The notes: generated by a model from the letters alone, not told the origin. Shown: positions 9,006-17,018, numbered from the stretch's first letter. The stretch: 64,000 bases of DNA from Phytohabitans suffuscus (GCF_011764565.1 NZ_AP022871.1:5766320-5830319), one strand, 5' to 3'. Numbers and translations are program-made.

Positions 9006-10076
9006 TTGGCCGTGACCGGGCGGTCGACCGTGTGGACGCCGATAGGGATACTCCGGTGGCTGTTTTCCGGATCCGGTGTCAGCTCGCACCTGGTCCGGAT
9101 CGTAGCTTTTCTCGGCTTGGTCATATCGGTTCTGCAGACTTTGGATTACGCGTTCGGCAAGAGATTGGTGCCACATAGCGGGCTCGGCTACGCGCTCATC
9201 GTTCTGGCGACCGTTTGTCTCTACACCGGAAACGAGGCGATCCGGCTTGGTGTCGAGTCGAGGCGCCCGCCTGGCCTGACGGACGCGTTCGTCCAGCAAA
9301 TCACCGAGCTTCAGGAAAGCGGTCGCCACGAGGCGGTGGTTCGATACCACAAGCAGTTGAGCAGACTGCTCTGGGTCGAGGGTCGGCTCGAGTCGCGGAT
9401 AAGGATCGGTCGGCTCATCGAGCATTCGGCGGCGCTGATCGGCAACAAACGCGTCCAAGCCGGCATACTGATCGACGATCTAGGCTGGACCAACGTCGCC
9501 ATCGGGCGATTCGACGAGGCCCGACGAAACATCTCCTACGGCATCGACCTGGCGGAGGAGTGCGACGACCACTATCTCGCGGCCAAGGGCCTGCGACATC
9601 TGGGTGGGCTCGCCGATGAGCAGGGCGACTATGCCACGGCAAAGGCGGAGTTCGGCCGGGCGCGTGATCGCGCGCAGACGATCCAGGACGAGCCCGCGAA
9701 GTCGGAAATGCTCGCCGGGATCGACTACGGCGAAGCGCAACTCGCGCTTCACGAAGGTCAGGTGGACCAGGCGCTCGACTACATCAATGCTTCGGAAGCG
9801 CGACGCCTTGCGTCGGGCGACGACTCGCGGATCGTACGGACGTACGCTTTGAAAGGGCAGATCCTCGAGAAGAGAAACGAGATTCTTCGAGCTAGGGACA
9901 GCTATGTGCGAGGCTTGGAGTTAGCGCGGCGGGTAGGCAGGATAGACGAGCAGATTCGAAATCTGCAAGGCCTCGCCCGGGTAACCGGTCGTCAAGGCGA
10001 TCGAGGTGCCGCGCATGCGTTTTCCAAGGAGGCCGCCGACCTAAAGGCGCAGACCCCCATCCCCTACGATGCCTGA
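9006..10076 (+). CDS. TPR-repeat membrane protein
   Basis: A 356-aa protein with two hydrophobic N-terminal segments (about residues 27-50 and 58-78). It is followed by a long helical region of tetratricopeptide-like repeats (e.g. LGWTNVAIGRFDEARRNISY, LGGLADEQGDYATAKAEFGR, ALKGQILEKRNEILRARDSY). The repeats probably face the cytoplasm and bind a partner. The start is TTG at 9006, supported by GGGGAGG nine bases upstream; GTG at 9012 is an alternative. GC content is visibly lower than in flanking genes, suggesting acquisition. It is followed 51 bp later by a Nudix gene and may head the cassette up to 13.86 kb. No enzymatic motif is seen. Confidence 0.78.
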   Translation: MAVTGRSTVWTPIGILRWLFSGSGVSSHLVRIVAFLGLVISVLQTLDYAFGKRLVPHSGLGYALIVLATVCLYTGNEAIRLGVESRRPPGLTDAFVQQITELQESGRHEAVVRYHKQLSRLLWVEGRLESRIRIGRLIEHSAALIGNKRVQAGILIDDLGWTNVAIGRFDEARRNISYGIDLAEECDDHYLAAKGLRHLGGLADEQGDYATAKAEFGRARDRAQTIQDEPAKSEMLAGIDYGEAQLALHEGQVDQALDYINASEARRLASGDDSRIVRTYALKGQILEKRNEILRARDSYVRGLELARRVGRIDEQIRNLQGLARVTGRQGDRGAAHAFSKEAADLKAQTPIPYDA

Positions 10077-10127
10077 CGACCGCCGTATATTTCGGTGCCT
10101 TCATGTCTCGGAGAAGGGCTATCGCTC

Positions 10128-10775
10128 ATGCCGGAAGAAGTGATCAACATATGCGACGAGAACATGAAAGGGCTCGGCACGGCCACGAAGTCGTTGGCCC
10201 ACAAGACAGGGCTCTGGCACGAGTCGATCCACTGCTGGATCGTCCGGCCGACTGCCAGTGGTGGGGCGCTGCTCTTCCAGAAGCGTGGTAGCGACAAAAC
10301 CCTCTTCCCGGACTATCTCGACATCACCGCGGCCGGCCACTACGTCGCCGGCGAAGAGGTCTCGGCCGGCGTACGCGAGATCGCCGAGGAGCTTGGTCTG
10401 GATGTGGCCTTCGAGGATCTGACCCCGCTGGGGATCAAGATCGACTTGGGTAAGACCGAGAACGTGCTCAACCGGGAGTTCTGCCACGTGTTCATCTACT
10501 CGGACGACCGGCCGCCGGGATCCTACAACTTGGATGTGTCAGAGGTCGAAGGACTGGTCGAGGTTGGGATCGGCGATGGGCTCGGGCTCTTCTCCGGCGA
10601 AAGGGACGATGTCGTGGCGCGTGGCATCGAGTGGGACCGGGGCAAGACGGAGTGGGTCGAGATCGAGCGCAGGATTAGCGTCGACAGCTTCATTCCGAGG
10701 ATCGACCCCTACTACTACAAGATGTTCATCAACGCCAAGAGCTTTCTTGCCGGGGATCGCTACCTCGCCGTCTGA
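10128..10775 (+). CDS. Nudix hydrolase (YfcD/isopentenyl-diphosphate-isomerase-like)
   Basis: A 215-aa Nudix protein. The Nudix box reads AGHYVAGEEVSAGVREIAEE and carries the metal-binding REIAEE core. One residue fewer than the canonical pattern separates the first Glu from the RE, as in YfcD-like relatives. DITAAGHYVAGE before it is typical of that group. It should hydrolyse a nucleoside-diphosphate-linked or related pyrophosphate; the substrate is unknown. ATG at 10128 has a GGAGAAGGG ribosome site nine bases upstream. It lies between the TPR gene and the carbamoyltransferase gene (41 bp), all on the plus strand, so it may act on an activated intermediate of that pathway (inference). Confidence 0.87.
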   Translation: MPEEVINICDENMKGLGTATKSLAHKTGLWHESIHCWIVRPTASGGALLFQKRGSDKTLFPDYLDITAAGHYVAGEEVSAGVREIAEELGLDVAFEDLTPLGIKIDLGKTENVLNREFCHVFIYSDDRPPGSYNLDVSEVEGLVEVGIGDGLGLFSGERDDVVARGIEWDRGKTEWVEIERRISVDSFIPRIDPYYYKMFINAKSFLAGDRYLAV

Positions 10776-10816
10776 CTCGGAGACGCCATGGCGCAGCGTC
10801 GCGGGAGGTGTGTTTT

Positions 10817-12490
10817 GTGGGCGTAGTGCTTGGCATCAACGAGAATCACGACGCTGCGGCGGCGATCATGGTGGATGGGCAGCTCGTCGCGGCGGTCGCC
10901 GAGGAGCGCTTCACCCGGCGAAAGCACCAGTCGGCGAGCGTCGAGCACGCGGTCCGGTCGGCGCTGTCGATAGCTGGAGTCACACTCGGCGACGTCGACC
11001 TGCTCGTCACCTGTGCCCATCGCGTCGAGGTGCACCCCAGTTCACCGGAGGCGGCGTTCCGGCGGGACCTCGTCAGGAGCGTGCCGAGGTGGTACGAGCA
11101 CGACAGCCATCACGACCTCCATGCGTACAGCGCGTGGTTCGGATCGGGTTTCGAGGAGCCGGCCATCCTTGTCGTGGACGCGGTGGGTACTCGGCTCGAC
11201 CTCTTGGCGCGACCATTGCTCGCACCTGGCGCCGAGATATTCAAGAAGGACCCGGCGGGATACGAGTGCGAGTCGATCTTCGGGACCGCGGGCGGTGTGC
11301 TGGAGCCGCTGGCGCAGCACTACACGACCCACAGGCCGTACGACTGGAGCCGAGAAGACATCGGGATCGGCCGGCTCTACAACTACGCGGCCAAGGAGAT
11401 CTTCGGTACCAGCTACGCCGCCGGAAAACTGATGGCTCTGGCCGCACTCGCCGAAGCGTCGCCCGGCACGTTCGTGGACCTCGATGCGGCCTGGCCGCGA
11501 CCGCGCCATGATGCGTTCACCGCGTTCAGCGGACCCAAGGTCCACCCTGAGCCGGAGGCGCTGGCCTCGCTGGCCGCCGGCGTCCAGAAGGATCTTGAAT
11601 ACACGATGTTGGCGCTCGCTCGTCGCGCGGCGATGCTCGTGGACGCCCGTCTGCTCTGTGTCGCCGGTGGTGTCGGCCTCAACTGCCCGGCCAACTCCCG
11701 GATGCTGCGAGACAGCGGCTTCGCCGATCTCTACGTCTTTCCCGCGGCGACCGACGACGGTGTCGCAGTTGGCGCGGCGGTCCTCGGCAGCTGGTGCATC
11801 CTCGGCGAGAAGGACCGTCCGAAGGGGCGGTTGTCTCCGTTTCTCGGCGCCGCCTACTCCGACGAGGAGGTTCGGCACGCGACCGGCCGGATGGCGGTCG
11901 ATCTCGACTCCCACGGGGTAACGAGCCAGGAGTTCGAGTCGACCGACGCGCTGCTCGACGAGATCTGTGACGATCTCCGTCACGACCGGGTGGTCTGCTG
12001 GTTCACTGGGCGGAGCGAGTTTGGTCCCCGGGCCTTGGGAAATCGGAGCCTGCTCGCCTCCCCACGGTCGGCGCGGATGCACGAACGCATCAATCGCGAC
12101 ATCAAGGGACGGGAGCGGTTCCGGCCGCTCGCTCCGGTGATGCCGGAGTCACTGGTAGAGGCCTACTTCGAGGTGCCACCGGGTTTTCGCAGCCCCGAGA
12201 TGCTGCTAGCGCCGTCGGGAACGGCGCAAGCCCGAGCGCTCGCGCCAGCAGCGTTCCACGTCGACGGGTCGGCGAGGGTGCAAACGCTGTCGGACACTTC
12301 TTCGCTCGGCCGGTTGTGCCTGCGTTTCCTGGCGGCGACGGGATGTCCGATGCTGCTGAACACCAGCCTCAACGGTCCGGGTGACCCGATCGTCGAGGCT
12401 CCGGATGATGCGATCGCGCTGTTTCTGCACCGCCCGATAGACGTGCTCGTCTTGAACGAGTCGATGCTCCTCAGGCGGGCGGCGCGGTGA
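10817..12490 (+). CDS. Carbamoyltransferase (NodU/CmcH family)
   Basis: A 557-aa O-carbamoyltransferase of the NodU/CmcH/TobZ family, which uses carbamoyl phosphate and ATP to carbamoylate a hydroxyl of a sugar or antibiotic scaffold. The N-terminal Kae1-like domain has GINENHDAAAAIM and the AEERFTRRKH motif, GKLMALA, and AGGVGLNCPANSRM. The C-terminal Carbam_trans_C domain has GRSEFGPRALGNRSLLASPR and LNTSLNGPGDPIVEAP. All main motifs are intact. GTG at 10817 follows GGGAGG by eight bases; an in-frame GTG at 10808 lies inside that ribosome site. The stop overlaps the next start by 4 bp (GTGA). The acceptor is unknown; the adjacent acetyltransferase suggests a multiply decorated sugar-containing metabolite. 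Confidence 0.92.
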   Translation: MGVVLGINENHDAAAAIMVDGQLVAAVAEERFTRRKHQSASVEHAVRSALSIAGVTLGDVDLLVTCAHRVEVHPSSPEAAFRRDLVRSVPRWYEHDSHHDLHAYSAWFGSGFEEPAILVVDAVGTRLDLLARPLLAPGAEIFKKDPAGYECESIFGTAGGVLEPLAQHYTTHRPYDWSREDIGIGRLYNYAAKEIFGTSYAAGKLMALAALAEASPGTFVDLDAAWPRPRHDAFTAFSGPKVHPEPEALASLAAGVQKDLEYTMLALARRAAMLVDARLLCVAGGVGLNCPANSRMLRDSGFADLYVFPAATDDGVAVGAAVLGSWCILGEKDRPKGRLSPFLGAAYSDEEVRHATGRMAVDLDSHGVTSQEFESTDALLDEICDDLRHDRVVCWFTGRSEFGPRALGNRSLLASPRSARMHERINRDIKGRERFRPLAPVMPESLVEAYFEVPPGFRSPEMLLAPSGTAQARALAPAAFHVDGSARVQTLSDTSSLGRLCLRFLAATGCPMLLNTSLNGPGDPIVEAPDDAIALFLHRPIDVLVLNESMLLRRAAR

Positions 12491-13188
12491 CCGAGCCGTC
12501 GACAGGTGGAAGCCGGATACTGCTGGTCAGGCACGGCGAATGCGAGAAGAACCGAGCGGACGTCCAGGGGGGCGCGGGCACCCCGCTTACGCCTTTCGGC
12601 CGACGGCAGGCGCAGGCCGTAGGCGACTTCATCGGTGCATGGGTCGACGCGCGGCGTGCCAACTGCCTGCTGTTCAGTCCCATCGAGCAGGTGGAGGAGA
12701 CTGTTCAGGTCGCCGCGCCCGAACGGCACGTCCGACGGGTTCGTCGCGACGATCGGCTGCGCGGCATTGACATGGGGGTTCTGGCAGGGCTGAGTCGAGC
12801 GGAGGCCGCCGCCCGCCATCCCGATGCCGCTCGGCGCCTGGCGGAATGGGAGGCGGGACGTCGGCCGACGGCCCGACTGAGGCTCCCGGGGGCCGAGAGC
12901 CTGAGCGGTTTCCATCGCCGGGTCGCCGATGCCGTCGCGAGCACCGGCGTCTTCGCCGAGCCGACTGACCTGATCGTGATTTCGAGCCGCTCGGTGCTCG
13001 TGATGATCTCGAATGTGCTTCGGCTCGGCGTCGCCTTTTCCATCGGCGGTTATGAGTCATATAGCTTCCGGACCGGTACGTGCGCCGAATGGCGAGGAGG
13101 CTCGCTCGACGGCGCGGCGCGAGCGGGGCTCGACACCCAGGCCTGGTTTGTCTCGCGTGGCGGACACGATCCGCTCGAGCAGGGCTGA
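12487..13188 (+). CDS. Histidine-phosphatase (phosphoglycerate mutase-like) family protein, atypical active site
   Basis: A 233-aa protein of the histidine phosphatase superfamily. The RHG motif is intact (ILLVRHGECEKNRAD, phospho-acceptor His about residue 16) and the TPLTPFGRRQAQAVGDFI helix is typical. The second catalytic His, expected in a VxSHGG-like strand, is missing: the matching segment reads LIVISSRSVLVMISNVLRLG. The protein may therefore be a weak or non-canonical phosphatase, a transferase, or a binding protein. It starts with GTG overlapping the carbamoyltransferase stop (GTGA), which implies translational coupling and a shared pathway. Family identity is clear; activity is doubtful. 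Confidence 0.82.
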   Translation: MTEPSTGGSRILLVRHGECEKNRADVQGGAGTPLTPFGRRQAQAVGDFIGAWVDARRANCLLFSPIEQVEETVQVAAPERHVRRVRRDDRLRGIDMGVLAGLSRAEAAARHPDAARRLAEWEAGRRPTARLRLPGAESLSGFHRRVADAVASTGVFAEPTDLIVISSRSVLVMISNVLRLGVAFSIGGYESYSFRTGTCAEWRGGSLDGAARAGLDTQAWFVSRGGHDPLEQG

Positions 13189-13195
13189 GACTGCG

Positions 13196-13861
13196 GTGCC
13201 CATCGGAGATCGGTTGCTCGCCGAGTGGTGGTCGACAACGGGCCGCCTGCGCGGATTGTGGTGGCGGTCATTTCTCCGAGACTGCGGCGAAGGGCTGCGC
13301 GTCGACGCCGGGGCGAAGATGCGAAACCCGTCCCGGGTAAGCGTGGGCCGGAATGTCTGGCTCAAGGAGGGCGTACTCCTCGACGGCCGATCCGATCATC
13401 CTGTCGGAGTACGCCTGGACGACCAGGTATCGGTCCGCGCCTACGCGTATGTGGATGCGTACGGCGGGAGCGGGTTCGTCCACGTTGGCTCAAGATCGGG
13501 TATCGGGCCGTACGCCTATCTGGGCGGCAACGGCGGCTTGGAGATCGGCCAAGACGTCATGATCAGCGGCCACACGATGATCGTCGCGGCGAACCATCGG
13601 TTCGATCCTGGCAGACCGGGGCCCTACATGACCCAAGGTGAGACCCGCAGGGGCATCAAAATCCACGACAACGTGTGGATAGCGGCCCAAGCGGTGATTC
13701 TCGATGGTGTGGAGGTCGGTCGTGGTGCTGTCGTTGCCGCGGGCGCTGTCGTGACGCGCGATGTCGCCCCGTACATGTTGGTGGGTGGCTGCCCGGCGAA
13801 ACCCATACGCCCGTTACTCGGCGAGGGGGAGACAGCGGCGCGGGGAGACCACCATGCCTGA
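13196..13861 (+). CDS. Hexapeptide-repeat acyltransferase (NodL/CysE/maltose-acetyltransferase type)
   Basis: A left-handed beta-helix acetyltransferase of about 221 aa. Repeating hexapeptide turns run through the middle (VSVGRNVWLKEGVLLDGR, VHVGSRSGIGPYAYLGGNGG). The catalytic-His region reads DVMISGHTMIVAANHRFD. The C-terminal part is the family's typical KIHDNVWIAAQAVILDGVEV followed by GAVVAAGAVVTRDV and the GGCPAKPIR ending. It likely O-acetylates a sugar using acetyl-CoA. GTG at 13196 lies 7 bp after the preceding stop; an upstream GTG at 13157 would overlap the phosphatase gene, so the start is not certain. It is the last gene of the cassette and converges with the LarA-like gene. Confidence 0.85.
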   Translation: MPIGDRLLAEWWSTTGRLRGLWWRSFLRDCGEGLRVDAGAKMRNPSRVSVGRNVWLKEGVLLDGRSDHPVGVRLDDQVSVRAYAYVDAYGGSGFVHVGSRSGIGPYAYLGGNGGLEIGQDVMISGHTMIVAANHRFDPGRPGPYMTQGETRRGIKIHDNVWIAAQAVILDGVEVGRGAVVAAGAVVTRDVAPYMLVGGCPAKPIRPLLGEGETAARGDHHA

Positions 13862-13874
13862 ACCGCCACTGTCG

Positions 13875-15077
13875 CTACGACGCCAGGCGGTAGAGCTGCT
13901 CGCCGGCCTTGGGGACGACGAGGGTGTCCTCGTCGGCGGCGAGTGCGGCCAGGTCGAGGGTGGACGGGTCGGTCCAGCCCAGGTTGACCGCGGCGCAGTC
14001 CTCGGGCGCGATGGCGGTCGCCAGCGTCACGCCGACGCGGCAGCGCTCGACCCCGTCCAGGTACGTGCCGGCGCCCCGGCCGTGGATGGAGTGGGCGAGC
14101 ACCGCGCGCGGGACGTCGGCGAACCGGTCGGCGTGGGCCAGCAGGTAGTCGCGGCAGTGGTAGCCGACCCGGCGGATCATCGCGTCGTGGGTGACCGAGA
14201 AGGTCGAGACGTGCGGGGCCACGACGATCACCTCGCCGCCGTCGGCCACGATCGGCTCGACCTTGTACATGCCCTTGGCCGCGGTCCAGACGTCGTCGTA
14301 CATCGCGGGCATGACCGAGACGACCCGGCGGTACGGGCGGTCGACGTACCGGACGTGCACCCGCGCGGAGTGCTCGGCGGCCGCGGCCCACGCCTCGGCG
14401 GTCGTGCCCACGTACGTGCCGAGCACCTCGTCGCCGGCCGGTGACACCACCACAGCGACCGCCAGGCGGCGGGCCGGGATGCGCTCGGCGGCGGCCTGGA
14501 TGACCGCGCGGACCGGGGTGACGCCGGGCCTGCCGATGATGTCCATCGTGCCGATCAGCGCGCCGAGCCAGTGGAACGCGTCGATCACCTCGGGGCCGGA
14601 GACGCCGGGGAAGAAGTACTTGTCGCCGCCGGAGAAGCCGACCGACTCGTGCGGGAACACCGGCCCGAGCACCAGGCACGCGTCCGCCTCGGCGACCAGC
14701 CGGTTCACCCGTACCCGGACGGGCTCGCGGAGCAGCCCGGCGGAGGCCGCCGCGACCTGCGAGGCCGGGACCTCACCCAGGTCCGCGAAGGTCGCCGGGT
14801 CGTGCCAGGCGTGGTTGTGCACGGCCACGCCGGGGTAGCGGGCGGCCCAGCCGCCCGCCGGCAGGTCGAAGCGGCGCTCGATCGCGGCCGGTGACATCGG
14901 CGGGTGCGTGCCGAGCGCGATCAGCACGTCGAGCGAGGCCACCCGCGCGGCCAGCGCGTCGTGCACCTCGGCGAAGAGGCGGCCGAGCGGGATCGACCGG
15001 GTGCCGTCCGGCACCAGCACCACCACGCGCGCGCCGTCCAGGTCGAGGCGGTGCAGCTCGTCGCTCAGGTCGCCCAT
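13875..15077 (-). CDS. LarA-like (lactate racemase superfamily, DUF2088) protein
   Basis: A 400-aa member of the LarA superfamily, whose characterised members use a nickel-pincer nucleotide to racemise or epimerise 2-hydroxyacids. Visible signatures: VVLVPDGTRSIP (N-terminal loop), LIALGTHPPMS, HNHAWHDP, ESVGFSGGDKYFFPGVSG (cofactor region with a Lys) and VTHDAMIRRVGYHCRDYLL. The pincer-lysine position should be tested by alignment. No larB, larC or larE genes occur in the window, so the cofactor must come from elsewhere. ATG at 15077 overlaps the 3' end of the PheRS-like gene by 13 bp, so the pair is coupled. The substrate is unknown and may not be lactate. Confidence 0.85.
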   Translation of the reverse strand: MGDLSDELHRLDLDGARVVVLVPDGTRSIPLGRLFAEVHDALAARVASLDVLIALGTHPPMSPAAIERRFDLPAGGWAARYPGVAVHNHAWHDPATFADLGEVPASQVAAASAGLLREPVRVRVNRLVAEADACLVLGPVFPHESVGFSGGDKYFFPGVSGPEVIDAFHWLGALIGTMDIIGRPGVTPVRAVIQAAAERIPARRLAVAVVVSPAGDEVLGTYVGTTAEAWAAAAEHSARVHVRYVDRPYRRVVSVMPAMYDDVWTAAKGMYKVEPIVADGGEVIVVAPHVSTFSVTHDAMIRRVGYHCRDYLLAHADRFADVPRAVLAHSIHGRGAGTYLDGVERCRVGVTLATAIAPEDCAAVNLGWTDPSTLDLAALAADEDTLVVPKAGEQLYRLAS

Positions 15078-16204
15078 TCGTACGCCTCTCCCTCGTGCAG
15101 GCCGGCGTAGATCCGGTCGCGCAGCGCGTTCGCCCCGGCCGAGGTGAGCGTGCGGTCGAGGTCGCGCAGGACCACGCGGAGCAGCACGTTCTTCTGGCCC
15201 GGCCGCAGTCCCATTCTGGCCCGCGCGGCCTCCGGCAGCTCGGCGTACCCGGTCTCGGACCGCACGACGACCTCCTCGACGGCGGCGGCGTCCGGGCCGA
15301 GCAGGTCGCGCACGCGGTCGCCGAGCAGCTCCGCGTCGAGGTCGCCGGCGACGGCGAGGGAGAGGTCGCGGTGCGTCGCGGGCATGGCCGAGACCGGCCG
15401 GTACGGCGACAGGTCGCGCATCTGCGCCGCCACCCGCGGGTCGGTGGAGCGGAGCAGGCGGATGTCGTCGACGCCCTTGACGAGCATCACGAGCCGGTCG
15501 AGGCCGAGCCCCATCGCCAGCCCGCTGCCGCCCCCGGTCACCTCGGGATGGGCCAGCCCGCACTCGCCGACCTCCAGATACCTGCCCGCTCCGCCGCTCG
15601 GCGCTCGTCCGCCGTCGTGGTCGAGCCCCGTAGCCTCGCGACTCCCGCTCACGGCACTCACGTAGATCTCGCGGCCGTCGAGGGTGTACGGGTGGGTGTT
15701 GGGCACGGTGTGCCAGTCGTGGCCGGGCAGCACCGCCGCCACCACCAGGCCGATCATGTGCACGAGGTCGGCCCCGGTCAGCGGGGGACCGGACCGGCGG
15801 ATCCGCCACAGGTCGAGCTGGTGCGGCTCGCCCACGTGGTGGCGGTCGATCACGTCCCGCCGGTAGCAGACGCCGGGCACGCTGAGTAGCACGTCGGGCA
15901 GCGCGTTCGCGTCCAGGAGGGCGGGGATCCGGGCGGTGGTGTGCGAGCGGAGCATGCGCCCGCCGTCCAGGTACCGGCTGTACCGGCGGTCGCGGGTCAC
16001 CGCCTCGGCCGAGTACCGCAGCCGGTCGTAGTTGTCGGTGACGGACACGACCCGCGGGCCGGGGTCGCGGCGCACCGGGACCGCCCAGGCGCGGGCCAGC
16101 GCGTACTCGATGGCGGACACGACGTGCTGCATCGCGTGCTCGCCGGCGTCGGGGTCGGTCAGGTCGCGCAGCTCCAGGGCGGCGCGGAGTGCTTCGGGAG
16201 TCAT
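15065..16204 (-). CDS. Single-chain PheRS-like protein (PheS-type catalytic core plus FDX-ACB domain)
   Basis: A 379-aa protein combining a class II aminoacyl-tRNA-synthetase core of PheRS-alpha type with a C-terminal ferredoxin-fold anticodon-binding domain. This is the layout of monomeric mitochondrial PheRS and not of bacterial PheST. Core motifs: LRSHTTARIPALL, VCYRRDVIDRHHVGEPHQLD (motif 2) and GLAMGLGLDRLVMLVKGVDD (motif 3 with its Arg). The C-terminal region matches FDX-ACB (THRDLSLAV ... RVVLRDLDRTLTSAGANAL). It is not the housekeeping enzyme; it may charge or adenylate an amino acid for a pathway with the coupled LarA-like protein. A 65-bp dispersed repeat is inserted in frame between GREIYV and YLEVGECG. 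Preceded by a terminator-like leader. Confidence 0.82.
   Translation of the reverse strand: MTPEALRAALELRDLTDPDAGEHAMQHVVSAIEYALARAWAVPVRRDPGPRVVSVTDNYDRLRYSAEAVTRDRRYSRYLDGGRMLRSHTTARIPALLDANALPDVLLSVPGVCYRRDVIDRHHVGEPHQLDLWRIRRSGPPLTGADLVHMIGLVVAAVLPGHDWHTVPNTHPYTLDGREIYVSAVSGSREATGLDHDGGRAPSGGAGRYLEVGECGLAHPEVTGGGSGLAMGLGLDRLVMLVKGVDDIRLLRSTDPRVAAQMRDLSPYRPVSAMPATHRDLSLAVAGDLDAELLGDRVRDLLGPDAAAVEEVVVRSETGYAELPEAARARMGLRPGQKNVLLRVVLRDLDRTLTSAGANALRDRIYAGLHEGEAYEWAT
15587..15651 (-). repeat. 65-bp dispersed repeat, copy A (in-frame insertion in PheRS-like gene)
   Basis: On the minus strand this segment begins TGAGCGGGAGTCGCGAGGCT. It matches positions 23231-23295 of the plus strand at 62 of 65 bases. 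Inside the gene it encodes a loop containing SGSREATGLDHDGGRAPSGG, which is out of place in the synthetase fold. A length not divisible by three means that the reading frame is kept only together with a few flanking bases. Confidence 0.85.
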
Positions 16205-16214
16205 GGTGGTCCTC

Positions 16215-16279
16215 GGAAAAGAGACGGCGGAAAGGGAGCGAGCCCCCGGCGTGGCCAGGGGCTCGTCTCGCGCCGTCTC
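16215..16279 (-). promoter_or_regulatory. Terminator-like attenuator hairpin in front of the PheRS-like gene
   Basis: On the minus strand a nested hairpin forms just before the start codon. The outer stem is 9 bp (GAGACGGCG, 16279-16271, with 16229-16221). The inner stem is 8 bp (CGAGCCCC at 16265-16258 with 16246-16239). The outer stem is followed directly by TTTTCC (16220-16215) and then GAGG and the ATG at 16204. A strong GC stem with a U-run in a synthetase-like leader is the layout of a transcription attenuator. Two tiny overlapping reading frames upstream (MTYAATRFLRPG and MTGGRPRLR, about 16282-16348) could serve as leader peptides. The sensed signal is unknown. Confidence 0.55.
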
Positions 16280-16399
16280 CGTCAGCGCAGCCGCGGTCGC
16301 CCACCGGTCACCCGGGGCGGAGAAATCGCGTCGCGGCGTACGTCACCCGTCGAGTGTGCCGCCTGGGCACGCCGCCCGGCAAGCGGGTTGAATGTCGGC

Positions 16400-17014
16400 G
16401 TGCCGGAGAGAATCCTGCTGGACACCGACATCGGTTCGGACATCGACGACGCGGTCTGCCTGGCGTACCTGCTCGCCCAGCCGGCCTGCGACCTGCTCGG
16501 GATCACCACGGTCACCGGCGAGGCCACCAAGCGCGCGATGCTCGCCTCCGCGCTGTGCCGCGTGGCCGGCGCGGACGTGCCGATCCGGCCGGGCGCGGAG
16601 GACACCCTCGACGGCCGGCCCTCGCCGCAGGCGCTCGCCCACCAGGCCGACCGCGTGGCCGGGTGGCCGCACGAGACGGAGTTTCCGGAGGGCGACGCCG
16701 TCGACTTCCTGGCCCGGACGATCCGCGCGCACCCCGGCGAGGTCACGCTGCTGACGATCGGCCCGCTCACCAACGCCGCCCTCCTGCTCGACTTCGCCGC
16801 CGTGTGGTTCGCCGAGCGCGACGGCATCTACTTCCACGACCCGCTGGCCGCGGCCACGGTCTTCGACGGCGAGGTCTGCGGCTTCACCCGGGGCGAGGTC
16901 ACGGTGGCGGCGGACGGCACCACGGGCTGGCGCCCACGCGCGGACGGACCGCACGAGGTGGCGACGTCCGTGGTGCCGGACCGGTTCTTCGCGGGGTGCT
17001 TCGGGCTGTTCTGA
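16400..17014 (+). pseudogene. Inosine-uridine nucleoside hydrolase family protein, internally deleted
   Basis: The N-terminal half is a clear nucleoside hydrolase: ILLDTDIGSDIDDAVCLAYL carries the calcium-binding Asp cluster, and GEVTLLTIGPLTNAALL follows. The sequence then jumps to LDFAAVWFAERDGIYFHDPLAAATVF, which in relatives lies roughly 90-100 residues further on. The missing part contains the MGG strand and the EFNxxxDPEAA motif that bind calcium and ribose. At 204 aa it is about two-thirds of the usual 300-310, with no frameshift. It is probably inactive as a hydrolase. GTG at 16400 is the likely start. It is divergent from the PheRS-like gene and converges with the methyltransferase gene. 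Confidence 0.72.
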
Positions 17015-17018
17015 CGCG

